Shown here: piece after piece, positions 1 to 8,490 of the stretch
Position numbering within the stretch: position 1 is the first letter of the stretch
Layout: the number at the start of each line of letters is the position of its first letter
Assembly (NCBI GenBank): GCA_024579835.1
Contig: CP102060.1
Span: 186,001-250,000 of the forward strand
Length of the DNA stretch: 64,000 nucleotides
Direction: 5' to 3'
Source: Clostridiaceae bacterium HFYG-1003
GTDB lineage: Bacteria > Bacillota > Clostridia > Clostridiales > Clostridiaceae
Position numbers and translations under genes: made by a program
The notes under the pieces: model-generated
The model's database searches: none
What the model was told of the DNA's origin: nothing
The model's input: the letters and a program-made list of their open reading frames with translations, nothing else

Positions 1-2
1 AG

Positions 3-599
3 AAAATCCAGGAAGAGAAGAAGAAACTGATTAAGGAAGGCAAGATTAAAAAGACCAAGGCGCTTCCAGAGATTACAGAAGATGAGATCCCATTCGATAT
101 CCCGGAGAATTGGAAGTGGGTTAGGTTGGGTGATGTAATCCATTTGACATCTGGTCAGGACATGACTCCAAATAAGTATAATGATATTTCTAAAGGTATC
201 CCTTATCTAACAGGTGCGAGTAACATTCAAGATGGAGAAATTTTGATTAATAGATGGACAGAAGAACCTAAAGCAATAGCTCTTAAAGGCGATGTTTTGT
301 TGACTTGTAAAGGTACAGTTGGCAAAACAACAATCCTTGAACAGGATGAAGTACATATTGCTAGACAAATTATGTCAATTAGAACTATAGTTGTCGATGC
401 TGAGTTTATACGGTACTTTCTTAAGAGCTATGTTAATATTTTGAAATCGCTGGCAAAGAGTATGATTCCTGGGATAGAAAGGAAAAATGTTCTAGAAGCT
501 CCTTTCCCCCTTCCTCCGCTTGCAGAACAAAAACGTATTGTGGAGAAGATAGAAGAACTTCTACCATATACAAACCAACTGGTAAAGAAGGTAGACTAA
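3..599 (+). CDS. hsdS: Type I restriction-modification specificity subunit, C-terminal part
   Basis: The open frame enters from the left edge, so this is a 5'-partial gene. The visible part begins with the charged linker typical of HsdS (lysine/glutamate-rich, then IPFDIPENWKWVRLGDV), which opens the second target-recognition domain. It ends with the conserved LPPLAEQKRIVEKIEELL helix that contacts HsdM. HsdS determines the DNA sequence recognised by the HsdM methylase and HsdR nuclease complex. A TTG at 126 could be read as a start, but the homology clearly continues upstream. The protein stops shortly after the conserved helix, slightly early for the family, so the tail may be trimmed. The hsdM/hsdR genes would have to lie to the left of the window. 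Confidence 0.88.
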   Translation, partial: KIQEEKKKLIKEGKIKKTKALPEITEDEIPFDIPENWKWVRLGDVIHLTSGQDMTPNKYNDISKGIPYLTGASNIQDGEILINRWTEEPKAIALKGDVLLTCKGTVGKTTILEQDEVHIARQIMSIRTIVVDAEFIRYFLKSYVNILKSLAKSMIPGIERKNVLEAPFPLPPLAEQKRIVEKIEELLPYTNQLVKKVD

Positions 600-637
600 T
601 TAGCCCAGAGATGCTCTAATCTCTAAAAGATCTCAAA

Positions 638-1990
638 ATGGTAACTGCGTCAGGGTCTTGCTATATTCACATAGGAACGTCCAGGGTGAAAGCGACAAAA
701 TTTAGAGACCATGAAGATATGAGGGACAGTATGATAGTATATAAGCCGGAATCCTTAGAAATAGAAATTGAGGATTGCATCAAATTTTTAAAACAAAAAC
801 AAACGGGTGATAAGGGGATAATTGTAGATTTGATACCTGAAATGGACAAAACCCTACGGGAGGATGTCCAGTTAAATGAATACTCCGAAATCGCCATAAC
901 CTTAGACAATTGTCCTAAAACACCGATTACAATTAGGGCATTAATCGATATGGTTAAAGAAGCACAAGGTATTAGAATTCACAATAAATCAATGTGTCTC
1001 TCAAATAAAACTGCGTTAGTGAGAGTGGCAGACTGTTCATATAATGATAATGGAGTGGCTAGGGAGTTACTGTGCACTGAGCAAAGTATATTTGAAACAA
1101 CAGCATTTATCAACAATAAGCACGTTTCCTTGTCTATGGCAGGAGGACTTACTCTATTCGCTTTGATAAACCATTTCAAAGAATTTTACGGTGGTCTTTT
1201 TGAATCATTTACTGAGTTGGACTATTTTGTCAAAATCGGTTTCGAAGAAGAGTTAAGCGTAGAAGAAGTATATGAGTTGGTATATGCCTATTTATTTGAA
1301 CTTAGTTCAAGTCATAATCAGAATTATAAATTAAAAGATTTTTATTTCGAGGAATTTTTTGAGGAGCCAGAGCTCGAACTTTTAGACGATTTTTTACTAA
1401 GGCCCTTATTGATTGGGAAGGGAATGGATAACGTAATCAGGTTATTTTATTCTGCGAATTCAGTTGTTGATAATGCTGACTTTTCAATTATTCAATTTAC
1501 CAAGATCTTGGAGTATATTTCTCGAACGGCTGTGCGAGCGGAAATTAATGAAAAGACACTAAATAAATTGCAAAGTAAAAGAGCGCTAAAACCAGACGCA
1601 AACTATATTAGGGAGCTTGAAAAATTCTTTATTGAAACTGGGAAAAAGTTTGAAGATGACAGAGAAGCAATTGCTGTGACAATCAAAGCATGTTGTGACC
1701 TTGCTGAAATATCAGCTTTTGTGCCGAGGTACTTAGGTAAAGTAAAAAATATAAATAATATTGATCCGAAAGCTAATAGAGAAAAAATTATAGAGGCTGC
1801 TTTCGATCAGCTATCAAGTGCTATTTCCGATACACGGAACTATCTCTCTCATGCAAAAAGTAACTACAGGATGAAGGGAATGGAATGCCCGTTGGATCAA
1901 TTAGGGAGCTTTGCTGTTATGATGAAACTCACATCAATACAAGCTATTAGATGGTTTGGAAACGTCTCTGATGCTAACAGAGTAACATAA
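638..1990 (+). CDS. HEPN-domain protein of unknown function next to hsdS
   Basis: A 450-residue protein with no recognised enzyme domain in its first 300 residues. Near the C-terminus it carries RNYLSH at about residues 400-405, which fits the R-x4-H signature of HEPN ribonucleases, within an alpha-helical stretch resembling Apea-like HEPN domains. HEPN proteins often act as RNA-cutting effectors in defence and abortive infection. The ATG at 638 has no clear ribosome site and the frame is closed by a stop at 617, so the start is uncertain; the gene may be translated by coupling with hsdS, which ends 38 bases upstream. It shares the strand and AT-rich base use of hsdS, suggesting a cargo gene within a type I restriction locus. 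HEPN assignment is by motif only. Confidence 0.6.
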   Translation: MVTASGSCYIHIGTSRVKATKFRDHEDMRDSMIVYKPESLEIEIEDCIKFLKQKQTGDKGIIVDLIPEMDKTLREDVQLNEYSEIAITLDNCPKTPITIRALIDMVKEAQGIRIHNKSMCLSNKTALVRVADCSYNDNGVARELLCTEQSIFETTAFINNKHVSLSMAGGLTLFALINHFKEFYGGLFESFTELDYFVKIGFEEELSVEEVYELVYAYLFELSSSHNQNYKLKDFYFEEFFEEPELELLDDFLLRPLLIGKGMDNVIRLFYSANSVVDNADFSIIQFTKILEYISRTAVRAEINEKTLNKLQSKRALKPDANYIRELEKFFIETGKKFEDDREAIAVTIKACCDLAEISAFVPRYLGKVKNINNIDPKANREKIIEAAFDQLSSAISDTRNYLSHAKSNYRMKGMECPLDQLGSFAVMMKLTSIQAIRWFGNVSDANRVT

Positions 1991-2212
1991 AAAAATCGTC
2001 AATGAAATTTGGCGAAATATTCCTTCTTTTTATATTCATCCCCCGGATTTTTTCCGGAAGGGAGTTATATAAAATTACACCCATACGTGGCTCAACTTTT
2101 ATTTCCGCTTGGCTAGCAAAAAATCAATAAATGTGAACTTCCCATGATTTCTCCTACTCAAAACTAATTAATTCCATAATGAACCTATTTAAAGCAAGGA
2201 ATAGAGCCTGTT

Positions 2213-2255
2213 CCCCGCGTTTTCGGTTGCGGAAATGCGGGGTTTTTGCTATACT
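2213..2255 (+). promoter_or_regulatory. IS-A leader: intrinsic terminator overlapping the transposase promoter
   Basis: Arms 2213-2224 and 2231-2242 form a 12-bp GC-rich stem followed by a T run, as in an intrinsic terminator. The -35 box TTGCGG (2227-2232) lies in the loop and right arm, and the -10 box TATACT (2250-2255) follows after exactly 17 bp. Transcripts entering from outside would form the terminator; transcripts starting here would not contain it. The same arrangement is present in copies 2 and 3. In this copy the promoter now faces a nested IS, not its own transposase. Confidence 0.65.
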
Positions 2256-2360
2256 TAATTGAGTAGGATATCATTCTTAACCCCAATTCCCGGAAATAGT
2301 ATAGTCTACACCCTCGGTTTGATCTCCCAATTGGGTGACATAGATGTTGGATTTCCCTCG

Positions 2361-2470
2361 AATTAAGTCACAGAGCCGATTTCATACGAAATGGCTCTGT
2401 GACTTAATTTATTTTTATCTTGCTTATTACCCCTCTGTAGACTACAATATAAGTAGTCTACAGAGGAGGG
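2361..2470 (+). promoter_or_regulatory. IS-B leader hairpins, promoter and ribosome site
   Basis: Two inverted repeats precede the transposase. The first has perfect 17-bp arms at 2361-2377 and 2393-2409, with five further pairs inside. The second has 14-bp arms at 2432-2445 and 2453-2466; its right arm runs into the ribosome site GAGGAGGG (2463-2470). A promoter can be read as TTGCTT (2420-2425), 17 bp, TACAAT (2443-2448). Internal transcripts would lack the left arm and leave the ribosome site free, whereas read-through transcripts would fold it away. Confidence 0.6.
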
Positions 2471-2475
2471 ATATT

Positions 2476-4080
2476 ATGGCAATGCTCAATATTTCAATCC
2501 CAATTCCCACGGAGCGCATCACCTACAAAAAAGATGGCCCGGATAAGCCCAGACGCGTCTATCATGTCGAAAAACGCTACAGAAACGCATTGGGTACCCC
2601 TACAGCCAAGGAAGTTGCCATTGGCAAAGAGGATCCTACTCGTCCCGGTTGGATGATCCCCAATGAACGATTCACTGAGTTCTATCCGCTGCCAGTCGAT
2701 GCCATTTCCCTGACCCCGCCTCAAGAGGTTCTGGCGGCTGGTCATATCGCTCTGTTGTGGCAGCGAGCTGAGGCTATTGGATTGACCAAGGCTTTACAAC
2801 AGGTATTTCCCTTGCAGGCACAAGAGCTTTTGGCGATGGCCATCTATATGGTCTGCGAAGGCAATGTCATGATGAATCTGGATCTGTTCATCCGGGAGAG
2901 CCTACTTTCTACAAGGCTCAGTCTGAATTCCCAGCGCAGCAGCGAACTGTTTGCACAGATCAGCGAAGAGCAGCGCTTTCGGTTTTTTAAGCTCTGGAGT
3001 GCTCTCCACAAAGACGAGGAACAGACCCTGGCTTATGATGTGACGAGCATATCGACCTATGCGGAGATCCAAATGGCAGAGTACGGCTATAATCGGGATC
3101 AGGAAACCCTACCGCAACTCAACATCGGCATGCTCTATGGCACCAAGACAGCCCTCCCGCTTTGCTATGAGATCTACAGCGGAAGTATCGTGGACAAGGC
3201 CTTTTTCCCCTATATGATGGAATTGGGCGAATTGGTCGGTCTCAATGATTTGTTCTACATCATGGATCGAGGCTTTCTCACCCTGGACAATCTGAGCTTC
3301 ATGGCCCAGAACCAACTCAATTTCCTGATGGCTGCTCCCAAATCCCAGAAAATCTATCGTCAGGCATTAATCGAGGCAACCGCGGTGATCCGTCACTCTC
3401 GTTATCACATCCCCCAGACCAGCTGCTATGGACTGTCCAAAGTGATCCAGATCAATGAGTTGCCCTATACCCTCCACATCTACCTGAACACATCCAGTGC
3501 GGCGGATGAAGAAGCCCGGATCTACCAGCATGTTGATCGTCTCGAGGAAGAGCTGCAAAATCAGATGAAGCCCATCAGTATTACTCGGTATAACAAGTAT
3601 TATGATGTGACACGCAATGCATCACCGATTGAGGAGTACGAACGCAATCACGAGAAGATCACCGAGATGATTGAGCTGGCCGGCATGTTCTGCCTGCTGA
3701 GCAATACCCAGGATAAGAGCGCAGAGGAGGCACTACGACTTTATGGGCGACGGGACATGGTGGAGAAGGCCTTCCAGAATTTAAAAAACAGCATCGACTA
3801 TGACCGCTTTCTGACGCACACAGAAAAGACGACAGAAGGGAAAGCCTTTGTCGCCTTTTTGAGTCTTATTCTGTGGTCGGATTTGACCAATCATGGGAAA
3901 AACAGCGGGGAGAAATCCATCAACCGGTTGGTCAAACAGATGGGAACGATCAAGCGGACCGATTATGGATCAGGCTGCAGTTTGCTCCAGCCACTGACCA
4001 GGAAACAAAAGGACATTCTTAGCGCGTTCGCCATCGAACCGGAGGAATTTCTTCAAACCATTCTCCACTTTGAAGTGTAG
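2476..4080 (+). CDS. IS-B transposase (IS4 superfamily, IS1634-like)
   Basis: A 534-residue DDE transposase. The start is the ATG at 2476, six bases after GAGGAGGG; the frame is open further upstream to a TTG at 2344, but that would read through the leader hairpins. The catalytic acids are visible in the IS4-type order: D in LAYDVTSIS, D in YIMDRGF, and E in the C-terminal RRDMVEKAFQNLK block, which fits the Y-R-E-K pattern of the superfamily. It catalyses excision and insertion of the element that carries it. The frame is intact with no internal stop, and the perfect target duplication around the element suggests recent activity. Confidence 0.9.
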   Translation: MAMLNISIPIPTERITYKKDGPDKPRRVYHVEKRYRNALGTPTAKEVAIGKEDPTRPGWMIPNERFTEFYPLPVDAISLTPPQEVLAAGHIALLWQRAEAIGLTKALQQVFPLQAQELLAMAIYMVCEGNVMMNLDLFIRESLLSTRLSLNSQRSSELFAQISEEQRFRFFKLWSALHKDEEQTLAYDVTSISTYAEIQMAEYGYNRDQETLPQLNIGMLYGTKTALPLCYEIYSGSIVDKAFFPYMMELGELVGLNDLFYIMDRGFLTLDNLSFMAQNQLNFLMAAPKSQKIYRQALIEATAVIRHSRYHIPQTSCYGLSKVIQINELPYTLHIYLNTSSAADEEARIYQHVDRLEEELQNQMKPISITRYNKYYDVTRNASPIEEYERNHEKITEMIELAGMFCLLSNTQDKSAEEALRLYGRRDMVEKAFQNLKNSIDYDRFLTHTEKTTEGKAFVAFLSLILWSDLTNHGKNSGEKSINRLVKQMGTIKRTDYGSGCSLLQPLTRKQKDILSAFAIEPEEFLQTILHFEV

Positions 4081-4198
4081 ACTATAGAATTCCCAGGAAT
4101 TTGGGTCTTAAAAACCTGGATTCCCGGTTCACCTAACGAGGAATCCTTTGTATTTTCTCAAAAACTATTGATATCACTTACTTTCTATCTATTAAACC

Positions 4199-4244
4199 TT
4201 GCGGCTATCATAGTTATGTGTTACACTATACATAACTAGGAGGG
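4199..4244 (+). promoter_or_regulatory. IS-C promoter within a hairpin before the ribosome site
   Basis: TTGCGG (4199-4204), a 17-bp spacer and TACACT (4222-4227) form a plausible promoter. The -10 box lies in the loop of an inverted repeat with 9-bp arms (4211-4219 and 4230-4238) directly adjoining the ribosome site AGGAGGG (4238-4244). The layout parallels the leaders of the other IS1634-like elements in this window. Confidence 0.5.
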
Positions 4245-5411
4245 CGTATTATGGCCATTGTTAATCAGTTCGATAAGCGCAGCGGAATTACTTACGTTTA
4301 TGAATCAGTTTCCCATTGGGATAAGGAAAAACAACAGCCTCGGTCCAAACGGTCGCTCATCGGCAAACGAGATCCGGTCACCGGCGAAATCATCCCAACG
4401 GATGGACGGGGTAAAAAACGTCGGAACCCAGAGGCGGGTACAACTGAAGTCAATCCTGGCCCTGTGCCCTTTACCGTAGCTGATCGTAAGTTCTACGGTG
4501 CCACGTAACCGTTGGATCAAATCGGAGATTCTCTCGGGCTTACAGAGGACCTCAAGGCTTGCTTTCCCTCTCTCTACAAGCAGATTCAATCCATCGCCTA
4601 TTATCTGATCCTGGAGAGCGATTCCCCCTTGTTTCGATTTGAAAAATGGAGTACGCTCCACCGGCATCCCTATGGAGCCAATATCCCATCTCAGCGCAGC
4701 AGCGAGCTGTTTGCAGGCATCTCGGAAGAGTCCAAACAACGTTTTTTCAGCTGCCTTGCCAAGCGCCATCAGCCCGATGAGTATTGGGCCTATGACACCA
4801 CCTCGGTGTCGAGTTATTCCCAAACCCTTCGTCAGGTCCAGTACGGTAAAAACAAAGAAAGTGACCCCCTGGCGCAGCTGAACCTGGCCTTGGTCTTTGG
4901 ACAAGACTTAGGGTTGCCGTTTTATTACAGAAAGCTCTCTGGCAACATTCCAGATGTCAGCACGATCAAAAATTTGCTGGCTGATTTCAAAGTGCTGGGC
5001 TTCGATAAAGTCAAGTTGGTCATGGACCGGGGATTTTACAGTGAAGCCAATATCAATGCGCTTCTTGGGGAGCGACTGAAGTTCATCATTGCCGCTGGCA
5101 CGCATCTGGCCTATATCCGAAGACATATCGACGGGATCTATGACAGCATCCGATCCTTCGAAAACCTGGATGAGCAATATGGCTTATACTCCTCAACCAT
5201 TCTGACTGACTGGGAGTTTCAAAAAGAACGCCCCAACAAGAAAGATGTCATCCGAGAAAAACGCCGGGTCTACCTGCACGCTTACTTCAACATTGAAAAA
5301 TACGCGGATGAAGAAGCTCATTTTGATCGATGGTTATTTCACTCTAATGATACCGGCCTTAGCGGAAGCTAAGACCGGTAATATTCACTTTGAAGTCCAC
5401 TAACATTGGGT

Positions 5412-6173
5412 TTAGAGTCCAGTTAAGTCCAATGTTTTTTTCCCTGAGGCAATTTCTCGCATGTTGATGATCCCAGTTTCTATGAAAACGGCATTGTGTA
5501 TGATTCGGTCCATAATAGCGTCCGCATGGACGCCCCCTCCGAGTTTGTTGTGCCAATCTTCCTTCCGAAATTGGGTACAGAATATAGTCGAACCAGAATC
5601 GTATCGCCGTTCAATAAGCTCAAACAGGAAATGCTGTTCTAAGTCAGAAATCTCATCCATCAGCCACTCATCGATAATCAGTAATGGGATTCCAGAATAT
5701 TTCTTTAAGAGCTTATGTGGTCCACCGGTTATTAGTGTGGACTCATCGTATTCCATGAGCAAATCAGGCATCCGAATATATCGAGTCCGAAATTGCATCT
5801 TACAGGCTTGTTTTCCCAGCACACACCCCAGATATGTTTTGCCGGATCCGGTGAAACCCTGCAGAATAATGTTCGTGTTAGTTTTGATATATTGGCAGGT
5901 CGCGAGCTCCAAGATCATTTATTTTTCCACACCCCTTGGTGCGTAGAGGACATCGCCGATATCTGCAGAGGGTATTCTCAGTCGGGCAGACTTAAGAAGA
6001 CGGTGAAACTTGGCTACGAATTTTTCCTGATAGAGGTAGTCGATCATCATTTGCAGACGTTCATCAAACGTCAGGCTGTTGCTATGAGCCTCAATATGCT
6101 GCATTTCCAGATAGCTGATGAGTTCCGACAAGTTCAATTCATTTAGCTTTCTGCGCGTTTCTTCGTTTATCAT
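5412..6173 (-). pseudogene. istB: IstB-like ATPase of the IS21-family element, with an in-frame stop
   Basis: Read from 6173 downward the frame encodes the helical N-terminal part (84 residues), then meets TAA at 5921-5919, followed immediately by ATG at 5918 and 168 more residues in the same frame. The second part holds the Walker A motif GFTGSGKTYLG and the Walker B-like LLIIDEW. IstB is the AAA+ helper that delivers IstA to target DNA. The joined length of about 252 residues is normal for the family, so the stop is probably a recent nonsense change. The TAA-ATG arrangement could allow reinitiation, giving two half-proteins; this is inference. Confidence 0.85.
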
Positions 6174-7735
6174 TTGTTTCGCCCTCTGTAGTATTCGGCT
6201 CCTCGTACATAGCCTTTCGGAGCAACTTCAGGAGCTTGAGCGCTCTGTTTACCGTTTGAGTATAGAACGTCTTGATTGGCTGACAGGATTGCTTTAAGAT
6301 GGTGGTAACGTGGAACCCTGACTTTAGTCAGTGCTAGTTCACAGGCGGTCTCCAGCCTAGCCTCTGAGTAGCTTTTGGTGAGACGAAGAACGGACAGGGA
6401 AGAATTATATCCCTGTTCTTTGATTTTTACCATCGAGAAGATCAAATCAACAACTTGCCTTGTGGATGGCCCGATTTTAACCGCCCACTGCTTTATGCGC
6501 ACATCGTCCCACTCGGTATACTTAAGCTTTTCAGGCATGTCCTCTTCATGGGTTGAATATTTGTTTGTGACATAGGCTGGAAATTTCGGATGCGTTTGGA
6601 TCCGCTGGTTGTTGCAGTAAATGGCCAGCTGCATGTCAGTGATCCTCAAATCCACTTTTTTTCCAAAGTATTGGAAGGGACATGAGTAGTAGTTTTTAGC
6701 ATATACCACGTGAGAGTTTAATCCGATCGAGCGACTGTATACCCATTCAGCTGTTTCATAAGGAATGTCAGGAAGACGGTGCAAGTACCGCTGCTCTTCT
6801 TCCAGGAATACTTTGATCCGACTACCCTCGCGCTTTTGAAAATCAGCAACATTGTATTCTTCCAGAGCTAACCAGACGTCCTGCCTGAGTTCCTCAAAAG
6901 AGGTGAATTTTCGATTCCTAAGTTTAGCGATGACCGCAGTGGCGATATCACCCACTGTGCTTTCAATGCTAGGCTTATCACGTGGCCTACGAACTCTAGC
7001 GGGCATTACTGTGGTCATATAGTGCTGGGCCAGTGCATCATATTCTTCATTGAGGATGATATCACCTTCTTTAGGGTGTTTAATTACCCCCGTCTTCAAA
7101 TTATCGCAGGTAATCCGAAGCGGCACTCCATTAAAATATTCAAACATGTGGACATGACACCTCAGCCAGGTGGTCTGCTTCATGTCCATGGTGGGTTCAA
7201 CATAGCTATATTGGCTATAGGGCAAGGTGCTGGCAAATAGATGGACTTTGATGATCTCTCCGGTTGTAGGGTTTACATACTGCATCGTAGATCCGGACCA
7301 ATCAACTTCAACATTATGTCCAGGTTTGTGGACCAGATGACTGGTTATCATGTTGGCCTCTGTGTGGTCTGCATAACCTTTGCAAAATCGAGTGTAGCCC
7401 ATAGATATAGTCGATTCTGCTGCGCACTTAGTCTGGTACTCCTGCCACAGAAGCTTTAAGGTGACGCCAACTCGCTTTAACTCTCCATGGATATACTCGT
7501 AATCGGGTTGCCCATAAATCGACTCCGTGCTATGCCTGTCAGGAAAGAAGAGCTTGTATACTGACTCTGGATCCTTATCTGCGACGTCCGAATACTTGAT
7601 ACCAAGCTCATTGGCAATCTTGATGACTTGCGACACTGAATTACGCGACATTCCACGAAGATCAGCAATCTGATTTCGAGATAAGTTCTTGGATCGTAGC
7701 TCCAAGATGGTTTTGACTTTGATTTTACTGGCCAT
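6170..7735 (-). CDS. istA: IstA-like transposase of the IS21-family element
   Basis: A 521-residue protein starting at the ATG at 7735, which follows a GAGGAGG ribosome site; an open frame further upstream lacks such a site. An N-terminal helix-turn-helix (LELRSKNLSRNQIADLRGMSRNS) is followed by an integrase-type DDE core (VEVDWSGSTMQY, ITCDNLKTGV, and the acidic KPSIESTVGD region). IstA binds the element ends and carries out strand transfer. Its 3' end overlaps the istB start by 4 bp (ATGA), indicating translational coupling. No internal stop is present. Confidence 0.9.
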   Translation of the reverse strand: MASKIKVKTILELRSKNLSRNQIADLRGMSRNSVSQVIKIANELGIKYSDVADKDPESVYKLFFPDRHSTESIYGQPDYEYIHGELKRVGVTLKLLWQEYQTKCAAESTISMGYTRFCKGYADHTEANMITSHLVHKPGHNVEVDWSGSTMQYVNPTTGEIIKVHLFASTLPYSQYSYVEPTMDMKQTTWLRCHVHMFEYFNGVPLRITCDNLKTGVIKHPKEGDIILNEEYDALAQHYMTTVMPARVRRPRDKPSIESTVGDIATAVIAKLRNRKFTSFEELRQDVWLALEEYNVADFQKREGSRIKVFLEEEQRYLHRLPDIPYETAEWVYSRSIGLNSHVVYAKNYYSCPFQYFGKKVDLRITDMQLAIYCNNQRIQTHPKFPAYVTNKYSTHEEDMPEKLKYTEWDDVRIKQWAVKIGPSTRQVVDLIFSMVKIKEQGYNSSLSVLRLTKSYSEARLETACELALTKVRVPRYHHLKAILSANQDVLYSNGKQSAQAPEVAPKGYVRGAEYYRGRNK

Positions 7736-8490
7736 AATAAGCCTCCTCAAAATTATTGGTAACCAAGGGTTACACATTAATTTTAAAGAGAAGCGGACTC
7801 TGAAGGAATACAGGTGGACTTCATTTGTGTACACCTTCTAATATATGATGGACTTATTCATTTCAGCATGCGGACTCCAAAGCGGTATAGGTGGAATCAT
7901 TAGCTCGAAATATTCAGATCGACGACTGCTGTCGATGAAGGGGGAAATCCTAAGCGGAAAACGTAATCCCGATCATGAGACGTTCTACAAGAAATACTTT
8001 GAAGTGACAGATACCCCGGTAAGGGGCATTAAAGTTACCGTGAAAGAAGATGTGGTCAAACAGACGAAGCGCTATTTTGGATTCTTTGCGCTGATGACCA
8101 ATGAAAAGATGGATGCCATCACGGCTTTGACGCTGTATCGGAATAAAGATCTGGTGGAAAAGGCCTTCGGCAATATCAAGGAACGGCTCAATCTGAGGCG
8201 ACTCTTGGTTTCCTCAGAAAAAAGCCTGGATGGAAAACTCTTTGTGGCCTTCGTCGCGCTCATCTATTTGTCCTACCTCAAAAAGCAGATGCAGGATAAA
8301 GGAATGTTCAAAGATTACACAATGCAGTCTCTGCTGGACAAGCTGGACGTCATAGAGTGCTTTGAAAACCCAGGCCATGACTTGAGGGTTGGTGAGATTC
8401 TCAACAAACAGAGGTTGATCTATGAATTCATGGGTGTTGAGACCCCATCATAGTTATGTGTTCCGGGAATCCAGGTAAAAAGGAGTAAAA

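Larger units (their letters stand above)
2281..4105 (+). mobile_element. IS-B (IS1634-like), intact, inserted into IS-A copy 1
   Basis: Terminal inverted repeats can be read directly: CCCCAATTCCCGGAA-TAGTATAGTCTACAC at the left and, inward from the right, CCCAAATTCCTGGGAATTC followed by TATAGTCTACAC. The element is flanked by the 6-bp direct repeat TCTTAA (2275-2280 and 4106-4111), a perfect target duplication. It carries one complete transposase gene and is therefore probably functional. It landed only a few bases from the older IS-C insertion in the A-rich stretch in front of the IS-A transposase. Confidence 0.88.
5331..7916 (-). mobile_element. IS21-family element nested inside IS-C
   Basis: Inverted ends read TGGTTATTTCACTCTAATGA at the left and, inward from the right, TGAATATTTCGAGCTAATGA. 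They are flanked by the 6-bp target duplication GATCGA (5325-5330 and 7917-7922). The element encodes istA and istB on the minus strand with the usual 4-bp overlap. istB carries an internal stop, so activity is doubtful. This is the deepest of three nesting levels in the block from 2132 to 10494. Confidence 0.9.
4251..8453 (+). pseudogene. IS-C transposase, broken by a stop codon and by an IS21-family insertion
   Basis: The gene starts at the ATG 4251 after AGGAGGG. A TAA at 4506-4508 interrupts the frame where the related transposase at 35460 reads through (MGASYLLDQIG there, YGAT-stop-PLDQIG here). The frame continues to 5330, is interrupted by the IS21-family element (5331-7916 plus one 6-bp duplication), and resumes at 7923 through 8453. 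Joining the pieces restores HFDR-RLLSMK in frame. DDE residues remain visible: D in WAYDTTSVS, D in VMDRGFYS and E in NKDLVEKAFGN. The product would be about 535 residues if repaired. As it stands no full-length protein can be made. Confidence 0.87.
4115..8475 (+). mobile_element. IS-C (IS1634-like), decayed and split by an IS21-family element
   Basis: Ends CCTGGATTCCCGG at the left and CCGGGAATCCAGG at the right form the inverted repeat. The element is flanked by the 6-bp direct repeat TAAAAA (4109-4114 and 8476-8481). Removing it restores the uninterrupted IS-A leader seen in copies 2 and 3. Its transposase has an in-frame stop and a 2.6-kb IS21-family insertion, so the element cannot move by itself. 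Confidence 0.87.

Noticed and set aside
4305-4904. 199-residue minus-strand open frame opposite IS-C
   Set aside because: It mirrors the transposase coding strand and is explained by codon bias of the sense gene.
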